A stretch of 49,883 nt of DNA, taken from NCBI GenBank assembly GCA_009782285.1, contig WRJK01000007.1:1-49883 (forward strand), written 5' to 3'. The translations under genes and the position numbers were made by a program. The notes beneath the pieces are model-generated. The model did no database searches, had not been told where the DNA came from, and worked only from the letters and a program-made list of their open reading frames with translations. Below, one piece after another: positions 25,114 to 33,083 of this stretch (its first letter is position 1; the number at the start of each line of letters is the position of its first letter). This DNA is from Clostridiales bacterium (GTDB lineage Bacteria > Bacillota > Clostridia > Peptostreptococcales > Anaerovoracaceae).

Positions 25114-27073
25114 CGGAATCACCTGCCTTGGGTGAATTTTCATCGGAGTAGTACTCTGCCAGCAGCACAAGCAACGAGATTTCATCAAGCTTGGCTTCAA
25201 GCAAACCCATCTCCTGTTTTGCCGCGAACACCATATACTCCTTGACAGCGTTTGAAAAGCTCGCTTCGGATAAGTGCGAATAGTCAGTATTGCAGTGGGC
25301 TTGAATTAGCCATTCGTCATTGTCCTTAATTGTTGCCCGAACAAGGGTCAGACCATCTTCGTATTTGCCAGGTTCTGCAAGTTTTTTCAACATGCATTGT
25401 TTAATCTTGCCCCATTTGTTGTATGCGTCCGTCCTGCCTTTGGCTTTCGACAATACGAGCCCGTCGTCCTGCAAATCGTAAAAAACCACTGACTGCCCCC
25501 CGTGAGGCCTATGGGTTTCGAAAACTGCAATCGCCGTGTTTGTTGCTGCGTTTGGCATGAACAAATCTTTGGGCATGTTGACGACGCATTTCAGCGTATG
25601 CTTTGACAGAATTGCATTGCGTGTGCCTTCTTCCTTGAAAAAAGTGCTTAAGGGAGCAATGATCAAACCGTAGCGGGAAACGCGGTCCAGCATGTAAGCG
25701 AGGAACTGGATTTCTTTCTTTGTAGGGTTGTCGTGTCTGTCTTTGCCCCCATACGGAGGGTTAACAAACCCAATAGTTGGCGCAATCCCTTCTTTGGCAA
25801 GGCTGTCCAAAGCGATCTGAGCTTCTTCTGAAAAACAATCGCAATAGGTTATGTTTGATTTGCCGTCGCCTCTAAACAACATGTTGGAAATGGCCAAGGA
25901 ATACATCGTGGCATTTTTTTCAAAGCCAATCAGCTGCCTTTCTTTTATGCTCTTAATTTTCGACTCTTTGTTTGGAATGCTTGACCCTTGGACGATGTCG
26001 ACGAGCTTGTTCATGGCAGCAATCAAAAATGCGCCAGTTCCACAAGCCGGGTCAAAAATCACGTCGTTTGTCTTCAGTTCGATTAATTCAGTGAACAGAG
26101 AAGTGATGTGCCGCGGTGTCAGGACAATACCCTTTTTTACGTTGGCAACGCCGGCATACCGTAGGAATTCCTCATAGAACTTACCGATAATGTCGTAGTT
26201 GCTCTTGCGTTTGAATAGAGGGATGACAAAATCTCTCAACTCCATCAGAATGTCTTGCAGTATTGGAGAATTGTTCAAATCCTGGTCATGTGGAAGGAAC
26301 GCCAACTCAGCTTTGATCAAAGCAATCTTTTCAATCGGCACATTTTCCGTTTTGAGGTTTTTCTCAACAGTGGACGGGATGTTGCTGATGATCGTATCTG
26401 CCGCCCAATTCACAAAATCGGCTTTGAAATCATTGCGCTGACCTTTACCCTCAAAAAGGCATATCATGAGGGCAGACAAAAGAATCGGACGCTTTTGCGA
26501 ATCAACCGAACGTAACCACTTGTTGATTTTTTTTGATGAGGCTGAAATTATCGCTATGGTTTCCTCTTCATCGATATTTTCAAAAAGGTTGATATAGTCA
26601 ATCTCGCAAAGAATATCAGTTATGGACTTTTGCTCCTCGATAACACCATTCACAATTAAAAAGGTACTTACCCTATGGTTGTAGTCGTCTTCGATATTTC
26701 CCGAAACAGCAATGCCGACAATTTTCCATTGGGAAAAATAGCCAGCTTGCGTAGACGAAGAAAGACTGCTTGCAGTGAAGCGTGACAAATAGTGCTTGAT
26801 ACCGCACACTGCGTATTTTTTCGCGTCTTCTTTGCCCGTCGGCGCAACATGGAGTGAAATGCCCGGTTTAGCTTCAATCATAATAAGTAGTTTCGCATAT
26901 TCATTAACATAGATGAAATCGGGGATGCCGGCTCCTCCTGTATCAGCCTTTGAGGCATGCGATAAAATCGCAACGATTTCCTTGTTGTTAGTGTAATCTT
27001 CCCAAGTGTTTTGATACTCCAGTTTCAAAAGGTGTCTGTATATTAATTTGTCGTTTTTGTCTTGCCTTGCCAT
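25106..27073 (-). CDS. BcgI-like restriction/methylation (RM) subunit
   Basis: A 655-residue fused nuclease and N6-adenine methyltransferase. The N-terminus has a PD-(D/E)xK nuclease core: GIPDFIYV with D52, then IMIEAK with E67 and K69. The methyltransferase part has motif I DPACGTGAFL (341-350) and motif IV NPPY (438-441), like HsdM. A separate S-subunit gene overlaps downstream. This matches type IIB/IIG enzymes such as BcgI, which need both subunits to cut on both sides of the site and to methylate it. There is no HsdR motor gene. The ribosome site GAGG precedes the ATG. The promoter contains a LexA-type box, so expression may rise on DNA damage. Confidence 0.85.
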   Translation of the reverse strand: MARQDKNDKLIYRHLLKLEYQNTWEDYTNNKEIVAILSHASKADTGGAGIPDFIYVNEYAKLLIMIEAKPGISLHVAPTGKEDAKKYAVCGIKHYLSRFTASSLSSSTQAGYFSQWKIVGIAVSGNIEDDYNHRVSTFLIVNGVIEEQKSITDILCEIDYINLFENIDEEETIAIISASSKKINKWLRSVDSQKRPILLSALMICLFEGKGQRNDFKADFVNWAADTIISNIPSTVEKNLKTENVPIEKIALIKAELAFLPHDQDLNNSPILQDILMELRDFVIPLFKRKSNYDIIGKFYEEFLRYAGVANVKKGIVLTPRHITSLFTELIELKTNDVIFDPACGTGAFLIAAMNKLVDIVQGSSIPNKESKIKSIKERQLIGFEKNATMYSLAISNMLFRGDGKSNITYCDCFSEEAQIALDSLAKEGIAPTIGFVNPPYGGKDRHDNPTKKEIQFLAYMLDRVSRYGLIIAPLSTFFKEEGTRNAILSKHTLKCVVNMPKDLFMPNAATNTAIAVFETHRPHGGQSVVFYDLQDDGLVLSKAKGRTDAYNKWGKIKQCMLKKLAEPGKYEDGLTLVRATIKDNDEWLIQAHCNTDYSHLSEASFSNAVKEYMVFAAKQEMGLLEAKLDEISLLVLLAEYYSDENSPKAGDSDE

Positions 27074-27090
27074 TTTTGTACCTCTAAGTT

Positions 27091-27119
27091 ATTATAGAAC
27101 AAACGTTCTGCATTGTCAA
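27091..27119 (-). promoter_or_regulatory. Consensus promoter with embedded LexA (SOS) box
   Basis: Read on the minus strand: perfect -35 TTGACA (27114-27119), 17-base spacer, perfect -10 TATAAT (27091-27096). The spacer contains the palindrome AGAAC-GTTT-GTTCT (27096-27109), an exact GAAC-N4-GTTC Bacillota LexA/DinR site placed where bound repressor would block RNA polymerase. The RM-subunit start lies 18 bases downstream of the -10. The promoter fills the short gap after the XPB stop. Confidence 0.8.
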
Positions 27120-27128
27120 GTGTTTTCT

Positions 27129-28781
27129 TCAGCTAATCACGCTGTACGGGTATCCTTGTTCGGCAAGGAACAGCTGCCTGTGCGCGGCAAAGCCCTCTTC
27201 CACAGTGTCTGATGTTACCAGCATGTAAAACCAGGCTCTGTTTTCTCCGGGTTTGGGGCGCAGGATTCGCCCTAAGCGCTGCGCTTCCTCCTGCCGCGAT
27301 CCAAAAGAGCCGCTTATCTCTATTGCCACGTTTGCATCCGGCAAGTCAATGGCGTAGTTGGCAACTTTTGACACAATCATTACCGGAATTTCCCCGTCCC
27401 TGAACTGCTGATACAGTTCGTCGCGCTTGCTGTTTTTCGTGCTGCCTGTTATGATTGGCGCGTTGAGCAGCTCGGCCACTTCTTTGAGTTGCTGGAGGTA
27501 AAGGCCAATGACCAGGATATGCCGTCCCGAATGCTCTTTTAGGAGCCGTTTCAAGACCTTCAGCTTTCCTGAATTCTCGGCTGCTATGCGGAACTTCTGC
27601 CGTTTGTTTGCTATGGCGTAGTCCATGCGCATGCTTTCTGCCAGCGGCACACGCACCTCAAAACACTCGGCCTTTGCGATGTAGCCGCTCTTTTCGAGCA
27701 CTTTCCATGGCACGTCGCACCGCTTCGGCCCAATCAGCGTAAACACGTCGCTTTGCAGGCCGTCTTCGCGGATCAGCGTAGCCGTGAGGCCAAGCCGCCG
27801 TTTTGATTGCAGTTCTGCCGTCATGCGAAACACCGGCGCAGGCAAAGTGTGCACCTCGTCGTAGATGATCAGACCCCATTCCCGGCTGTCTATCAATTCG
27901 CGGTGCTTTTCGGACGCTCCGAGGATTTGGTACGTTGATATAGTGACGGGCTTAATATTCTTTATTTCACCGCTGTACTCCCCTATCAAATCGCCGGTCA
28001 GCGTAGTTTTGTCGAGCAGTTCCGCAACCCACTGCCTAATAGCGGTTATCGCAGTGGTTAGCACGAGGGTTTCGGTTTGCAGCTTCGCCATCACCGCCAT
28101 GCCGACTATGGTCTTGCCGGCGCCGCAGGGAAGCACTATGACTCCGTGCCCGCCGTGCGCCTCGCCTTTCAAGTGGAACAGGTCTACAGCTTCGGACTGG
28201 TACTTGCGCAAGCCGAAAGGCTGCCCAGACGCCGCAGTGCCCCTCAAGGAGAACGCCAGCGGGGAGGCTTTTCGGTAACCGGCTAAGTCGTCAGCCGGGT
28301 ATTCCGCCAGTATCAGGGCTTGCTTAACGTGCCCCCGGCAGGCAATGTCCACCTCAAAGGCAACCTCGTCAAGCCGCTTCAAGAGGTATTTAGCCACTGC
28401 CTTGGTGTTTTCAAGTTCTGCAGCGATGTACTTGTCGTCGCAGCGGAGGACAAATTTGCCGTTTTCAATCAACAGCTTCACGCGGCCGTACCGCCTGCCC
28501 CAGTCAAGTATGCGGCTGACCACTATCTGGGGCGGTTCATGCTTTGAGTAGCGCCGGAGTTCCTCAATGACCTGTTCCGGCAGCAGCCCTGCCGACGCTG
28601 CGTTCCAAAGCGACAGCTGCGTCAGCTTGTAAGTGTGGATGTATTCGGGGCTTTTCACCATTTCTGCAAACCCCAAAAGCGAGTCGCGGGCCTCTTCGTA
28701 TAGCGGATGGTCAGTTTCAAGCAGTATCGTCAAATCGCTTTGGACTATCACGCATCCGGATTTTCTTTTGTCAGGTAGCAT
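27129..28781 (-). CDS. XPB-like superfamily 2 DNA helicase
   Basis: A 550-residue bacterial XPB/ERCC3-type helicase. An N-terminal helicase-C-3-like domain is followed by the Q-motif region FGLRKYQSEAVD. Motif I is LPCGAGKTIVG, motif II YDEVHTLP (DEVH box) and motif III LGLTATLIRED. Lobe 2 includes the GSTKNSKRDELY segment, IVSKVANYAIDLPDANVAI and motif VI QEEAQRLGRILRP. It opens duplex DNA, probably in repair. Its start overlaps the stop of the partner gene (28771-30525) by eleven bases, and an AGAGG ribosome site lies inside that gene. Its stop is only ten bases from the SOS-type promoter of the RM operon. Confidence 0.9.
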   Translation of the reverse strand: MLPDKRKSGCVIVQSDLTILLETDHPLYEEARDSLLGFAEMVKSPEYIHTYKLTQLSLWNAASAGLLPEQVIEELRRYSKHEPPQIVVSRILDWGRRYGRVKLLIENGKFVLRCDDKYIAAELENTKAVAKYLLKRLDEVAFEVDIACRGHVKQALILAEYPADDLAGYRKASPLAFSLRGTAASGQPFGLRKYQSEAVDLFHLKGEAHGGHGVIVLPCGAGKTIVGMAVMAKLQTETLVLTTAITAIRQWVAELLDKTTLTGDLIGEYSGEIKNIKPVTISTYQILGASEKHRELIDSREWGLIIYDEVHTLPAPVFRMTAELQSKRRLGLTATLIREDGLQSDVFTLIGPKRCDVPWKVLEKSGYIAKAECFEVRVPLAESMRMDYAIANKRQKFRIAAENSGKLKVLKRLLKEHSGRHILVIGLYLQQLKEVAELLNAPIITGSTKNSKRDELYQQFRDGEIPVMIVSKVANYAIDLPDANVAIEISGSFGSRQEEAQRLGRILRPKPGENRAWFYMLVTSDTVEEGFAAHRQLFLAEQGYPYSVIS

Positions 28782-30525
28782 TTTTGCAAAACCTCTTGTT
28801 CTTTTCGATCGTTTTCTTGATTTTGTTTGTTGCGTTCCCGTCCACTACCACAGCAGCGGCTATTCTATCCCCGACCAGCTCGCCCATCCCTTTGTACCGA
28901 ATCACTTCTTCAAGCAGCGTGGCATCGTCACATTCGAGGATCGTCACGTTCCTGATCTTGATGCGCCCTGTCTGTTTTTTCCAGTCATCTAGAGCCCGAA
29001 CGACATTTTTGGGCACCGGCTTGTCTGATGCGGACAAATACTTGCGCAATTCATCTACGCTTACGCCTCTTTCAGTGGCGCGGGCTATAGTTTCGAAATC
29101 GAGCTTGTAGATCAAGGCCTCGCCTGTTGACGACACTTTGGTGAATATTCTTTCGAAATGCAGTTCGTGTACGGACCTGTTTGGGCCGCTTGGGATGACA
29201 ATCGTGTAGTCTGGAAGCACTGTAAACCCACCCTTGGCCTTCTGCTTTGGTGCAGCCGGCGCTTCGTACGCGTCGGCGAGCCCGAGCACATATGCGCCAA
29301 GAGGGTTGATCCGAAACGCTGCCGGGAGGCGGTGCCCTTTGTCGACGTAGTCTTGCTTGCCTTCGCCCCATGCAATGTCTATTATCCCCAGCGCACCGAA
29401 AAACAACAAAATGGTCTTGATCAGCGGAGACTCGTACTGCGACCACTCAACTCCGTAATTGGAAGCGTACTTCCCTGCGCCGACGACAAGCCTTTTTTCA
29501 TTCCTAGCGAATGTATTGTTAGAGATGCGCAAATACTTTTCGAACTCCTTAGTGGGAAGGAATTTGCCGATCGGGCAAAGCTTCATTTCACTAGCAATGT
29601 TTTGTCTTGCGTCGTAAGGATGATGCCCCCGTTTCGTCCGAAGCCCTTTGATCACTGATATTTCGTCAAAACTCTTGCTGTTGAGGTAAAAATCGAACAG
29701 TTTCTTTACAAACTGCCCATAAGGCAGGCCTATCAAAGAAGACGCCTTTGAACCCGGGACAAATTCGCCTTCGCCTACATAAAGAATGCCGCTGACAGTG
29801 CAAAGCACAATCAAAGGAAAGGTCACCAGCAAATCGTCTGTTGCCTTCACGCCATCAGGCTTCGTGCTCATCTCAGACGAATAATCTTCATAGCCGCAGA
29901 AATTTATTAGTTTCAATGCAGCAGGCTTGCTTAGGATGCCGTTTTTCGTAATGGCCAGCTTGTTTGAGTTGCAGAACCTGACGATGTTGGCAACATCCTC
30001 AGTCCTGTTTTCACGCGTTGAAAACACAAGGTTTTTGGGAATTTGTGAAAATGTCCGCTTCATCTCGCCTACGGCGTCGCGCAGGCTGCTGTAAAACAAC
30101 TCAACATCGTTGTTTCCGGGGAACAGCAGCCACAGTGCCGAGTTCTTCCCGGCATACCTGACCTTGTATCTACGCAATCCGTTCCATGCGTATGAATAAT
30201 AATAGTAGGTGCTCACTTGGTTTTCAGCAACACCAAACGCCTTGGCAACTTCGTCTGCGTAGAAATCCGGCGTAGAACCTCCGCTCCAAACGTGCAGCGA
30301 AACCATCTCGCGCTCGGCGCTGTTAAGGCTGCCCCATATTTCGTCAAACCTGTTTGTGGCGAGGTAGTACTCGCCGAGTATTGAAACTATTTGCTCTTTA
30401 GGGGCATCTTTCAACTTATTTATATTTTCGCCGATTAAGAAAGCAAGGTGCAGAAGCGATTCCGGCGTGTCCTTGTTGCCCAATGGCAGGTCGCGTAAAA
30501 AGCTTACGCGTTGGTCGAATGCCAT
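28771..30525 (-). CDS. Helicase-associated protein (PF13625-type), partner of XPB
   Basis: A 584-residue protein without ATPase motifs. Its C-terminal third (ALIYKLDFETIARATERG, then SVDELRKYLSASDKPVPKNV, then TILECDDATLLEEVI) matches the helicase-C-terminal-3 domain that precedes the motor in bacterial XPB. The N-terminal part is helical and of unknown role. Genes of this kind lie next to XPB in several bacteria, including mycobacteria, which suggests a complex or regulator of the helicase. The start ATG at 30525 has a GGAG ribosome site. A TATTAT -10-like element lies at 30558-30563. The overlap with the XPB gene means they are co-translated. Confidence 0.78.
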   Translation of the reverse strand: MAFDQRVSFLRDLPLGNKDTPESLLHLAFLIGENINKLKDAPKEQIVSILGEYYLATNRFDEIWGSLNSAEREMVSLHVWSGGSTPDFYADEVAKAFGVAENQVSTYYYYSYAWNGLRRYKVRYAGKNSALWLLFPGNNDVELFYSSLRDAVGEMKRTFSQIPKNLVFSTRENRTEDVANIVRFCNSNKLAITKNGILSKPAALKLINFCGYEDYSSEMSTKPDGVKATDDLLVTFPLIVLCTVSGILYVGEGEFVPGSKASSLIGLPYGQFVKKLFDFYLNSKSFDEISVIKGLRTKRGHHPYDARQNIASEMKLCPIGKFLPTKEFEKYLRISNNTFARNEKRLVVGAGKYASNYGVEWSQYESPLIKTILLFFGALGIIDIAWGEGKQDYVDKGHRLPAAFRINPLGAYVLGLADAYEAPAAPKQKAKGGFTVLPDYTIVIPSGPNRSVHELHFERIFTKVSSTGEALIYKLDFETIARATERGVSVDELRKYLSASDKPVPKNVVRALDDWKKQTGRIKIRNVTILECDDATLLEEVIRYKGMGELVGDRIAAAVVVDGNATNKIKKTIEKNKRFCKNAT

Positions 30526-30638
30526 GCGTTACTCCTTTTTTAAACTTCACAAAAACTATAATATTCGATTTCCGGCAAACATGCAAGCGGTATCTTGACG
30601 CTTTGACGCTCGTTAGCAGCGGATTCCGAACTGCCCGC

Positions 30639-31238
30639 TTAGCATTTTTCAACAACCAAGAAAACACTGGACTCGTCGACTTCAACAACTTCATATTCAA
30701 AGCCCGAAGCCTTTCCAATCGCATCAAGTTCTTCAGGCGAATGGGTTGTTGCGCGGAAGCCGTCCTTGCATGCAATGACGCCGTCCTTAGTGTTGCCCAT
30801 GTCAATCGGGCCAAGCAAACCTATCCTTGCCTGTTCATGGAACCAAGCTAGGCGATGTTCCCAAAATTTAGCGCTGTAGCTACTGATGAATGCCCGGCCT
30901 CCCTGCGATATCAGCGCCATTATTCGGTGTATGTACTCCAATGGCCGAACCTTCATTGAAGACAATCCGTTCTGCAAGCACAATACCACGTCAAAGGTTT
31001 CGGTAAAACGCAAATCATGGGCATCCATGGCAATCAGGGTGGCATTTGGCACACTTCTAAGGTATTCGCTTCCAAATTCTACGTTTTCATGGGAAATGTC
31101 AATGCCAACGATTGATTTGCAGTTGTTTGCCAATTCTTTCATTATCCTGCCATACCCCGCCCCTAGCTCCAAGATGCGCTCAGTTCCTTGCAGGCGTTCC
31201 ATTACAAACGAAATTTCCGCGTCAAGGTACCGCTTCAC
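30639..31238 (-). CDS. Class I SAM-dependent methyltransferase, possibly N-terminally truncated
   Basis: A 199-residue methyltransferase with motif I ILELGAGYGRI, the acidic end of strand 2 in IVGIDIS, and motif IV DVVLCLQNGL. The substrate is unknown. The apparent start is a GTG at 31238 with no clear ribosome site, and the frame stays open for ten more codons (QAYQTGQSR...) up to a TAA. Those codons read like native protein sequence. They run into the dinD remnant, so the true N-terminus may have been lost in the joining of the two sequences. The last 17 bases of the dinD frame overlap this gene. Confidence 0.65.
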   Translation of the reverse strand: MKRYLDAEISFVMERLQGTERILELGAGYGRIMKELANNCKSIVGIDISHENVEFGSEYLRSVPNATLIAMDAHDLRFTETFDVVLCLQNGLSSMKVRPLEYIHRIMALISQGGRAFISSYSAKFWEHRLAWFHEQARIGLLGPIDMGNTKDGVIACKDGFRATTHSPEELDAIGKASGFEYEVVEVDESSVFLVVEKC

Positions 31239-31575
31239 CCTTGATTGTCCGGTTTGATATGCTTGTTAATTCTGCCCGAACGGCGAGGCGGCGCTCATCT
31301 TCTGACAGTTCATGAAACTGTTCGGTTAGCTCCTGCCGCCGCGTTTGAATTGCGAAATACGTCTGAGCTTTGGCAGTAACCTCTTTTGACGGATCGCCAT
31401 TTTGTGCAGTCAAATAGCATCCATAACGTGTCATAGCGATATCATCAACTTTACGTTGAGCGCCTTTACCCAGTTGAATCATTTTGTTAACATCAACAAA
31501 ATGATCAGACACATTAAAATTACTAGTTTTGCAAGCCGCTTTTGCTTTCTCGATGGCGGGACTCGCCTGTAACAA
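31222..31575 (-). pseudogene. dinD: dinD remnant (DNA-damage-inducible protein D)
   Basis: The frame encodes 117 residues closely matching the N-terminal central part of DinD: IEKAKAACKTSNFNVSDHF, then VNKMIQLGKGAQRKVDDIA, GDPSKEVTAKAQTYFAIQ and DERRLAVRAEL. The normal N-terminal part (about 35 residues with the KFWYYSE-type start) and the whole C-terminal half of the roughly 270-residue protein are missing. The similarity stops near 31265. There is no ribosome site, the start would be TTG, and a terminator separates it from the tRNA upstream. It is therefore a fragment. DinD is LexA-controlled in E. coli, and here no LexA box remains. Confidence 0.8.
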
Positions 31576-31585
31576 TATGTAAATG

Positions 31586-31616
31586 AAAAAGCGATACGGA
31601 TATAAAACCTATCGCT
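31586..31616 (-). terminator. Terminator after tRNA-Lys
   Basis: Inverted repeat AGCGATA (31590-31596) and TATCGCT (31610-31616) with a 13-base loop. On the minus strand it is followed by TTTTT (31586-31590). It lies 77 bases past the tRNA 3' end. Confidence 0.7.
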
Positions 31617-31692
31617 CTTTTCACTTGCCATTATACCGAACCGTGACCGCAAAGCCGCCTTTGAAGCAATACAAGTTCGTATAATATTGATT

Positions 31693-31768
31693 TGGTACTC
31701 CGTCGGGGGCTCGAACCCCGGACACCCTGATTAAGAGTCAGGTGCTCTACCAACTGAGCTAACGAAGC
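31693..31768 (-). tRNA. tRNA-Lys (anticodon CTT)
   Basis: The 76-base gene has CCA encoded at the 3' end. The acceptor stem is GCTTCGT with ACGGAGT (G-U at the first pair), the D-arm is GCTC/GAGC, the anticodon stem CCTGA/TCAGG with loop CTCTTAA, and the T-arm CGGGG/CCCCG with TTCGAGC. The CTT anticodon reads AAG lysine codons. The gene has its own promoter and terminator. It faces the defence and repair genes, the usual orientation for an integration target. Confidence 0.96.
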
Positions 31769-31781
31769 GCATAACATAACA

Positions 31782-31810
31782 AATATAATCGGAATTTGGG
31801 CATGTGTCAA
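31782..31810 (-). promoter_or_regulatory. Promoter of tRNA-Lys
   Basis: Read on the minus strand: -35 TTGACA (31805-31810), 17-base spacer, -10 TATATT (31782-31787), followed 13 bases later by the tRNA 5' end. Confidence 0.75.
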
Positions 31811-31901
31811 GCACTTTTTTCACCTAAAGGCAAAAAACGAGAAGCTATATTTACATTATATAACCGAATCCCTCCCGCGTCAATGTTTCTTTCTGTCCTT
31901 T

Positions 31902-32495
31902 CTACAAAACAGCAAACGGGTCGTCGTCCATGTCCGGGTTCCACACGTACTCTATCTCCCTTGCCAAGCTATTTGCGCACTCAATGCCGTGCATGTCGCT
32001 GACGAAGCCGAAAATCATGTCAAGCCCTGCTGAAACGCCTGATGCGGTGTAGTATTTCCCGTCCTTAGCCCAACGCGCTCTCTTGAGCCAATTCACTTTC
32101 GGGCCGTTTGAGCAAGCCCACTCATACACTGTTTTGTTTGTCGTCGCTTTCCTGCCATCCAGCAAATGGGTTTTTGCGAGCAATGCTGATCCGGTGCACA
32201 CGGTCAAAACACTCGTCGCTTTTTCAGAAAAAAACCTCACCCGCTCAACGTAGTCTTCATTGTTGACCAATGACCTTATGCCAAAACCTCCCGGTATCAG
32301 CAGCACCCCTGAAGTTTCCATCATCGCAAAAGGCAAGGTTTCAACGGGCACTTGCTGAGTGCTTTTCACGATTCCGCCGCTTTCTGAAAGAAACCGCAGG
32401 ATGTAGGACTCCGAGAGGTATCCGATGACCTCCGCCGGTCCCATGGCGTCCAGCGTTTCAAAATAATCATAGAGAATAATGTTAAAATATGCCAT
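31902..32495 (-). CDS. DJ-1/PfpI family protein
   Basis: A 197-residue DJ-1/PfpI superfamily protein. The nucleophile elbow is TVCTGSALLA with Cys100. The acidic residue expected near the N-terminus is supplied by the DAMGPAEVIGYL segment (E22), and the later ASGVSAGLDMI motif is typical of the isonitrile-hydratase-like and AraC-associated branch. Here there is no DNA-binding domain. Members include hydratases, glyoxalases and stress proteins, and the reaction cannot be told. The ribosome site AAAGGGGG lies upstream of the ATG. It is a single gene. Confidence 0.85.
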   Translation of the reverse strand: MAYFNIILYDYFETLDAMGPAEVIGYLSESYILRFLSESGGIVKSTQQVPVETLPFAMMETSGVLLIPGGFGIRSLVNNEDYVERVRFFSEKATSVLTVCTGSALLAKTHLLDGRKATTNKTVYEWACSNGPKVNWLKRARWAKDGKYYTASGVSAGLDMIFGFVSDMHGIECANSLAREIEYVWNPDMDDDPFAVL

Positions 32496-32614
32496 TGCGA
32501 TGCCCCCTTTTTTCGTATCATGCTTATCTTACCATTTTTTTGCTCTGTTGACAAAGAAAAATTAGATGGAAAAGGATAGAAAAGAGCAGAATAGTTTTTT
32601 TGTTGCTTATTTCA

Positions 32615-32657
32615 TTGATATCGAAAGTGTTTTGTAGTATAATCTAAAAGATTATAC
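32615..32657 (+). promoter_or_regulatory. Promoter with a 9-bp inverted repeat over the -10
   Basis: -35 TTGATA (32615-32620), 17-base spacer, -10 TATAAT (32638-32643). A perfect inverted repeat GTATAATCT (32637-32645), AAA, AGATTATAC (32649-32657) covers the -10 and the expected start point, so it looks like a repressor site. It drives the two membrane-protein genes that follow. Confidence 0.65.
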
Positions 32658-32673
32658 GCACAAAGGGAAAAAA

Positions 32674-33051
32674 ATGATCGACTGGTTGGAGAGCATCATC
32701 GGAATAATGCAAACTTCAAGGGGCGGCGGGGTTGTATTGCTCGCAGTATTGGTTTGCCTTGCGGCACTGCTGTTGGCGTGGCTTTTGCTCAGGCGCCTCA
32801 AGTTGTGGTATTGGAAAGTGGACTTGCAGGTTGACGCACTCAAGGGCATCAATCAGAAATTGCACAAGCTGGAGGAAGGCATGACGGAAAGCGTGGTTTT
32901 TGCAGACAAACACGAAACAGCCGAAGAGGAAGCGGCTGCTGAGGACGGAGAAGAAGCGCATGTTCCGGACATTGCCGATGCCGTTTATTGCGTGGGCAAA
33001 ACCGGGAAGATATATACAGAAGAAGAATTAGAGATGTTGATAAAGGACTAA
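32674..33051 (+). CDS. Small single-pass membrane protein of unknown function
   Basis: A 125-residue protein with one strong transmembrane segment at about residues 19-41 (VVLLAVLVCLAALLLAWLLL). A basic segment and an amphipathic helix (LQVDALKGINQKLHKLEEG) follow, then a very acidic linker and a short C-terminal motif (YCVGKTGKIYTEEELEMLI). No family is recognised. The ribosome site is AAAGGGA. It lies 32 bases before the zinc-ribbon membrane protein gene and probably shares its transcript. Confidence 0.7.
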   Translation: MIDWLESIIGIMQTSRGGGVVLLAVLVCLAALLLAWLLLRRLKLWYWKVDLQVDALKGINQKLHKLEEGMTESVVFADKHETAEEEAAAEDGEEAHVPDIADAVYCVGKTGKIYTEEELEMLIKD

Positions 33052-33083
33052 TGGGATTTGAACTGAAACGGGGGTATTAGCAA

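Noticed and set aside
24118-27073. Classical type I restriction system (HsdMS)
   Set aside because: There is no HsdR motor gene, and the methylase carries its own PD-(D/E)xK nuclease at the N-terminus, which fits BcgI-like enzymes.
31693-31720. tRNA-Lys 3' end as an attachment site with a second copy
   Set aside because: No repeat of the tRNA 3' end was found elsewhere in the window and no integrase gene is present, so att sites are not called.
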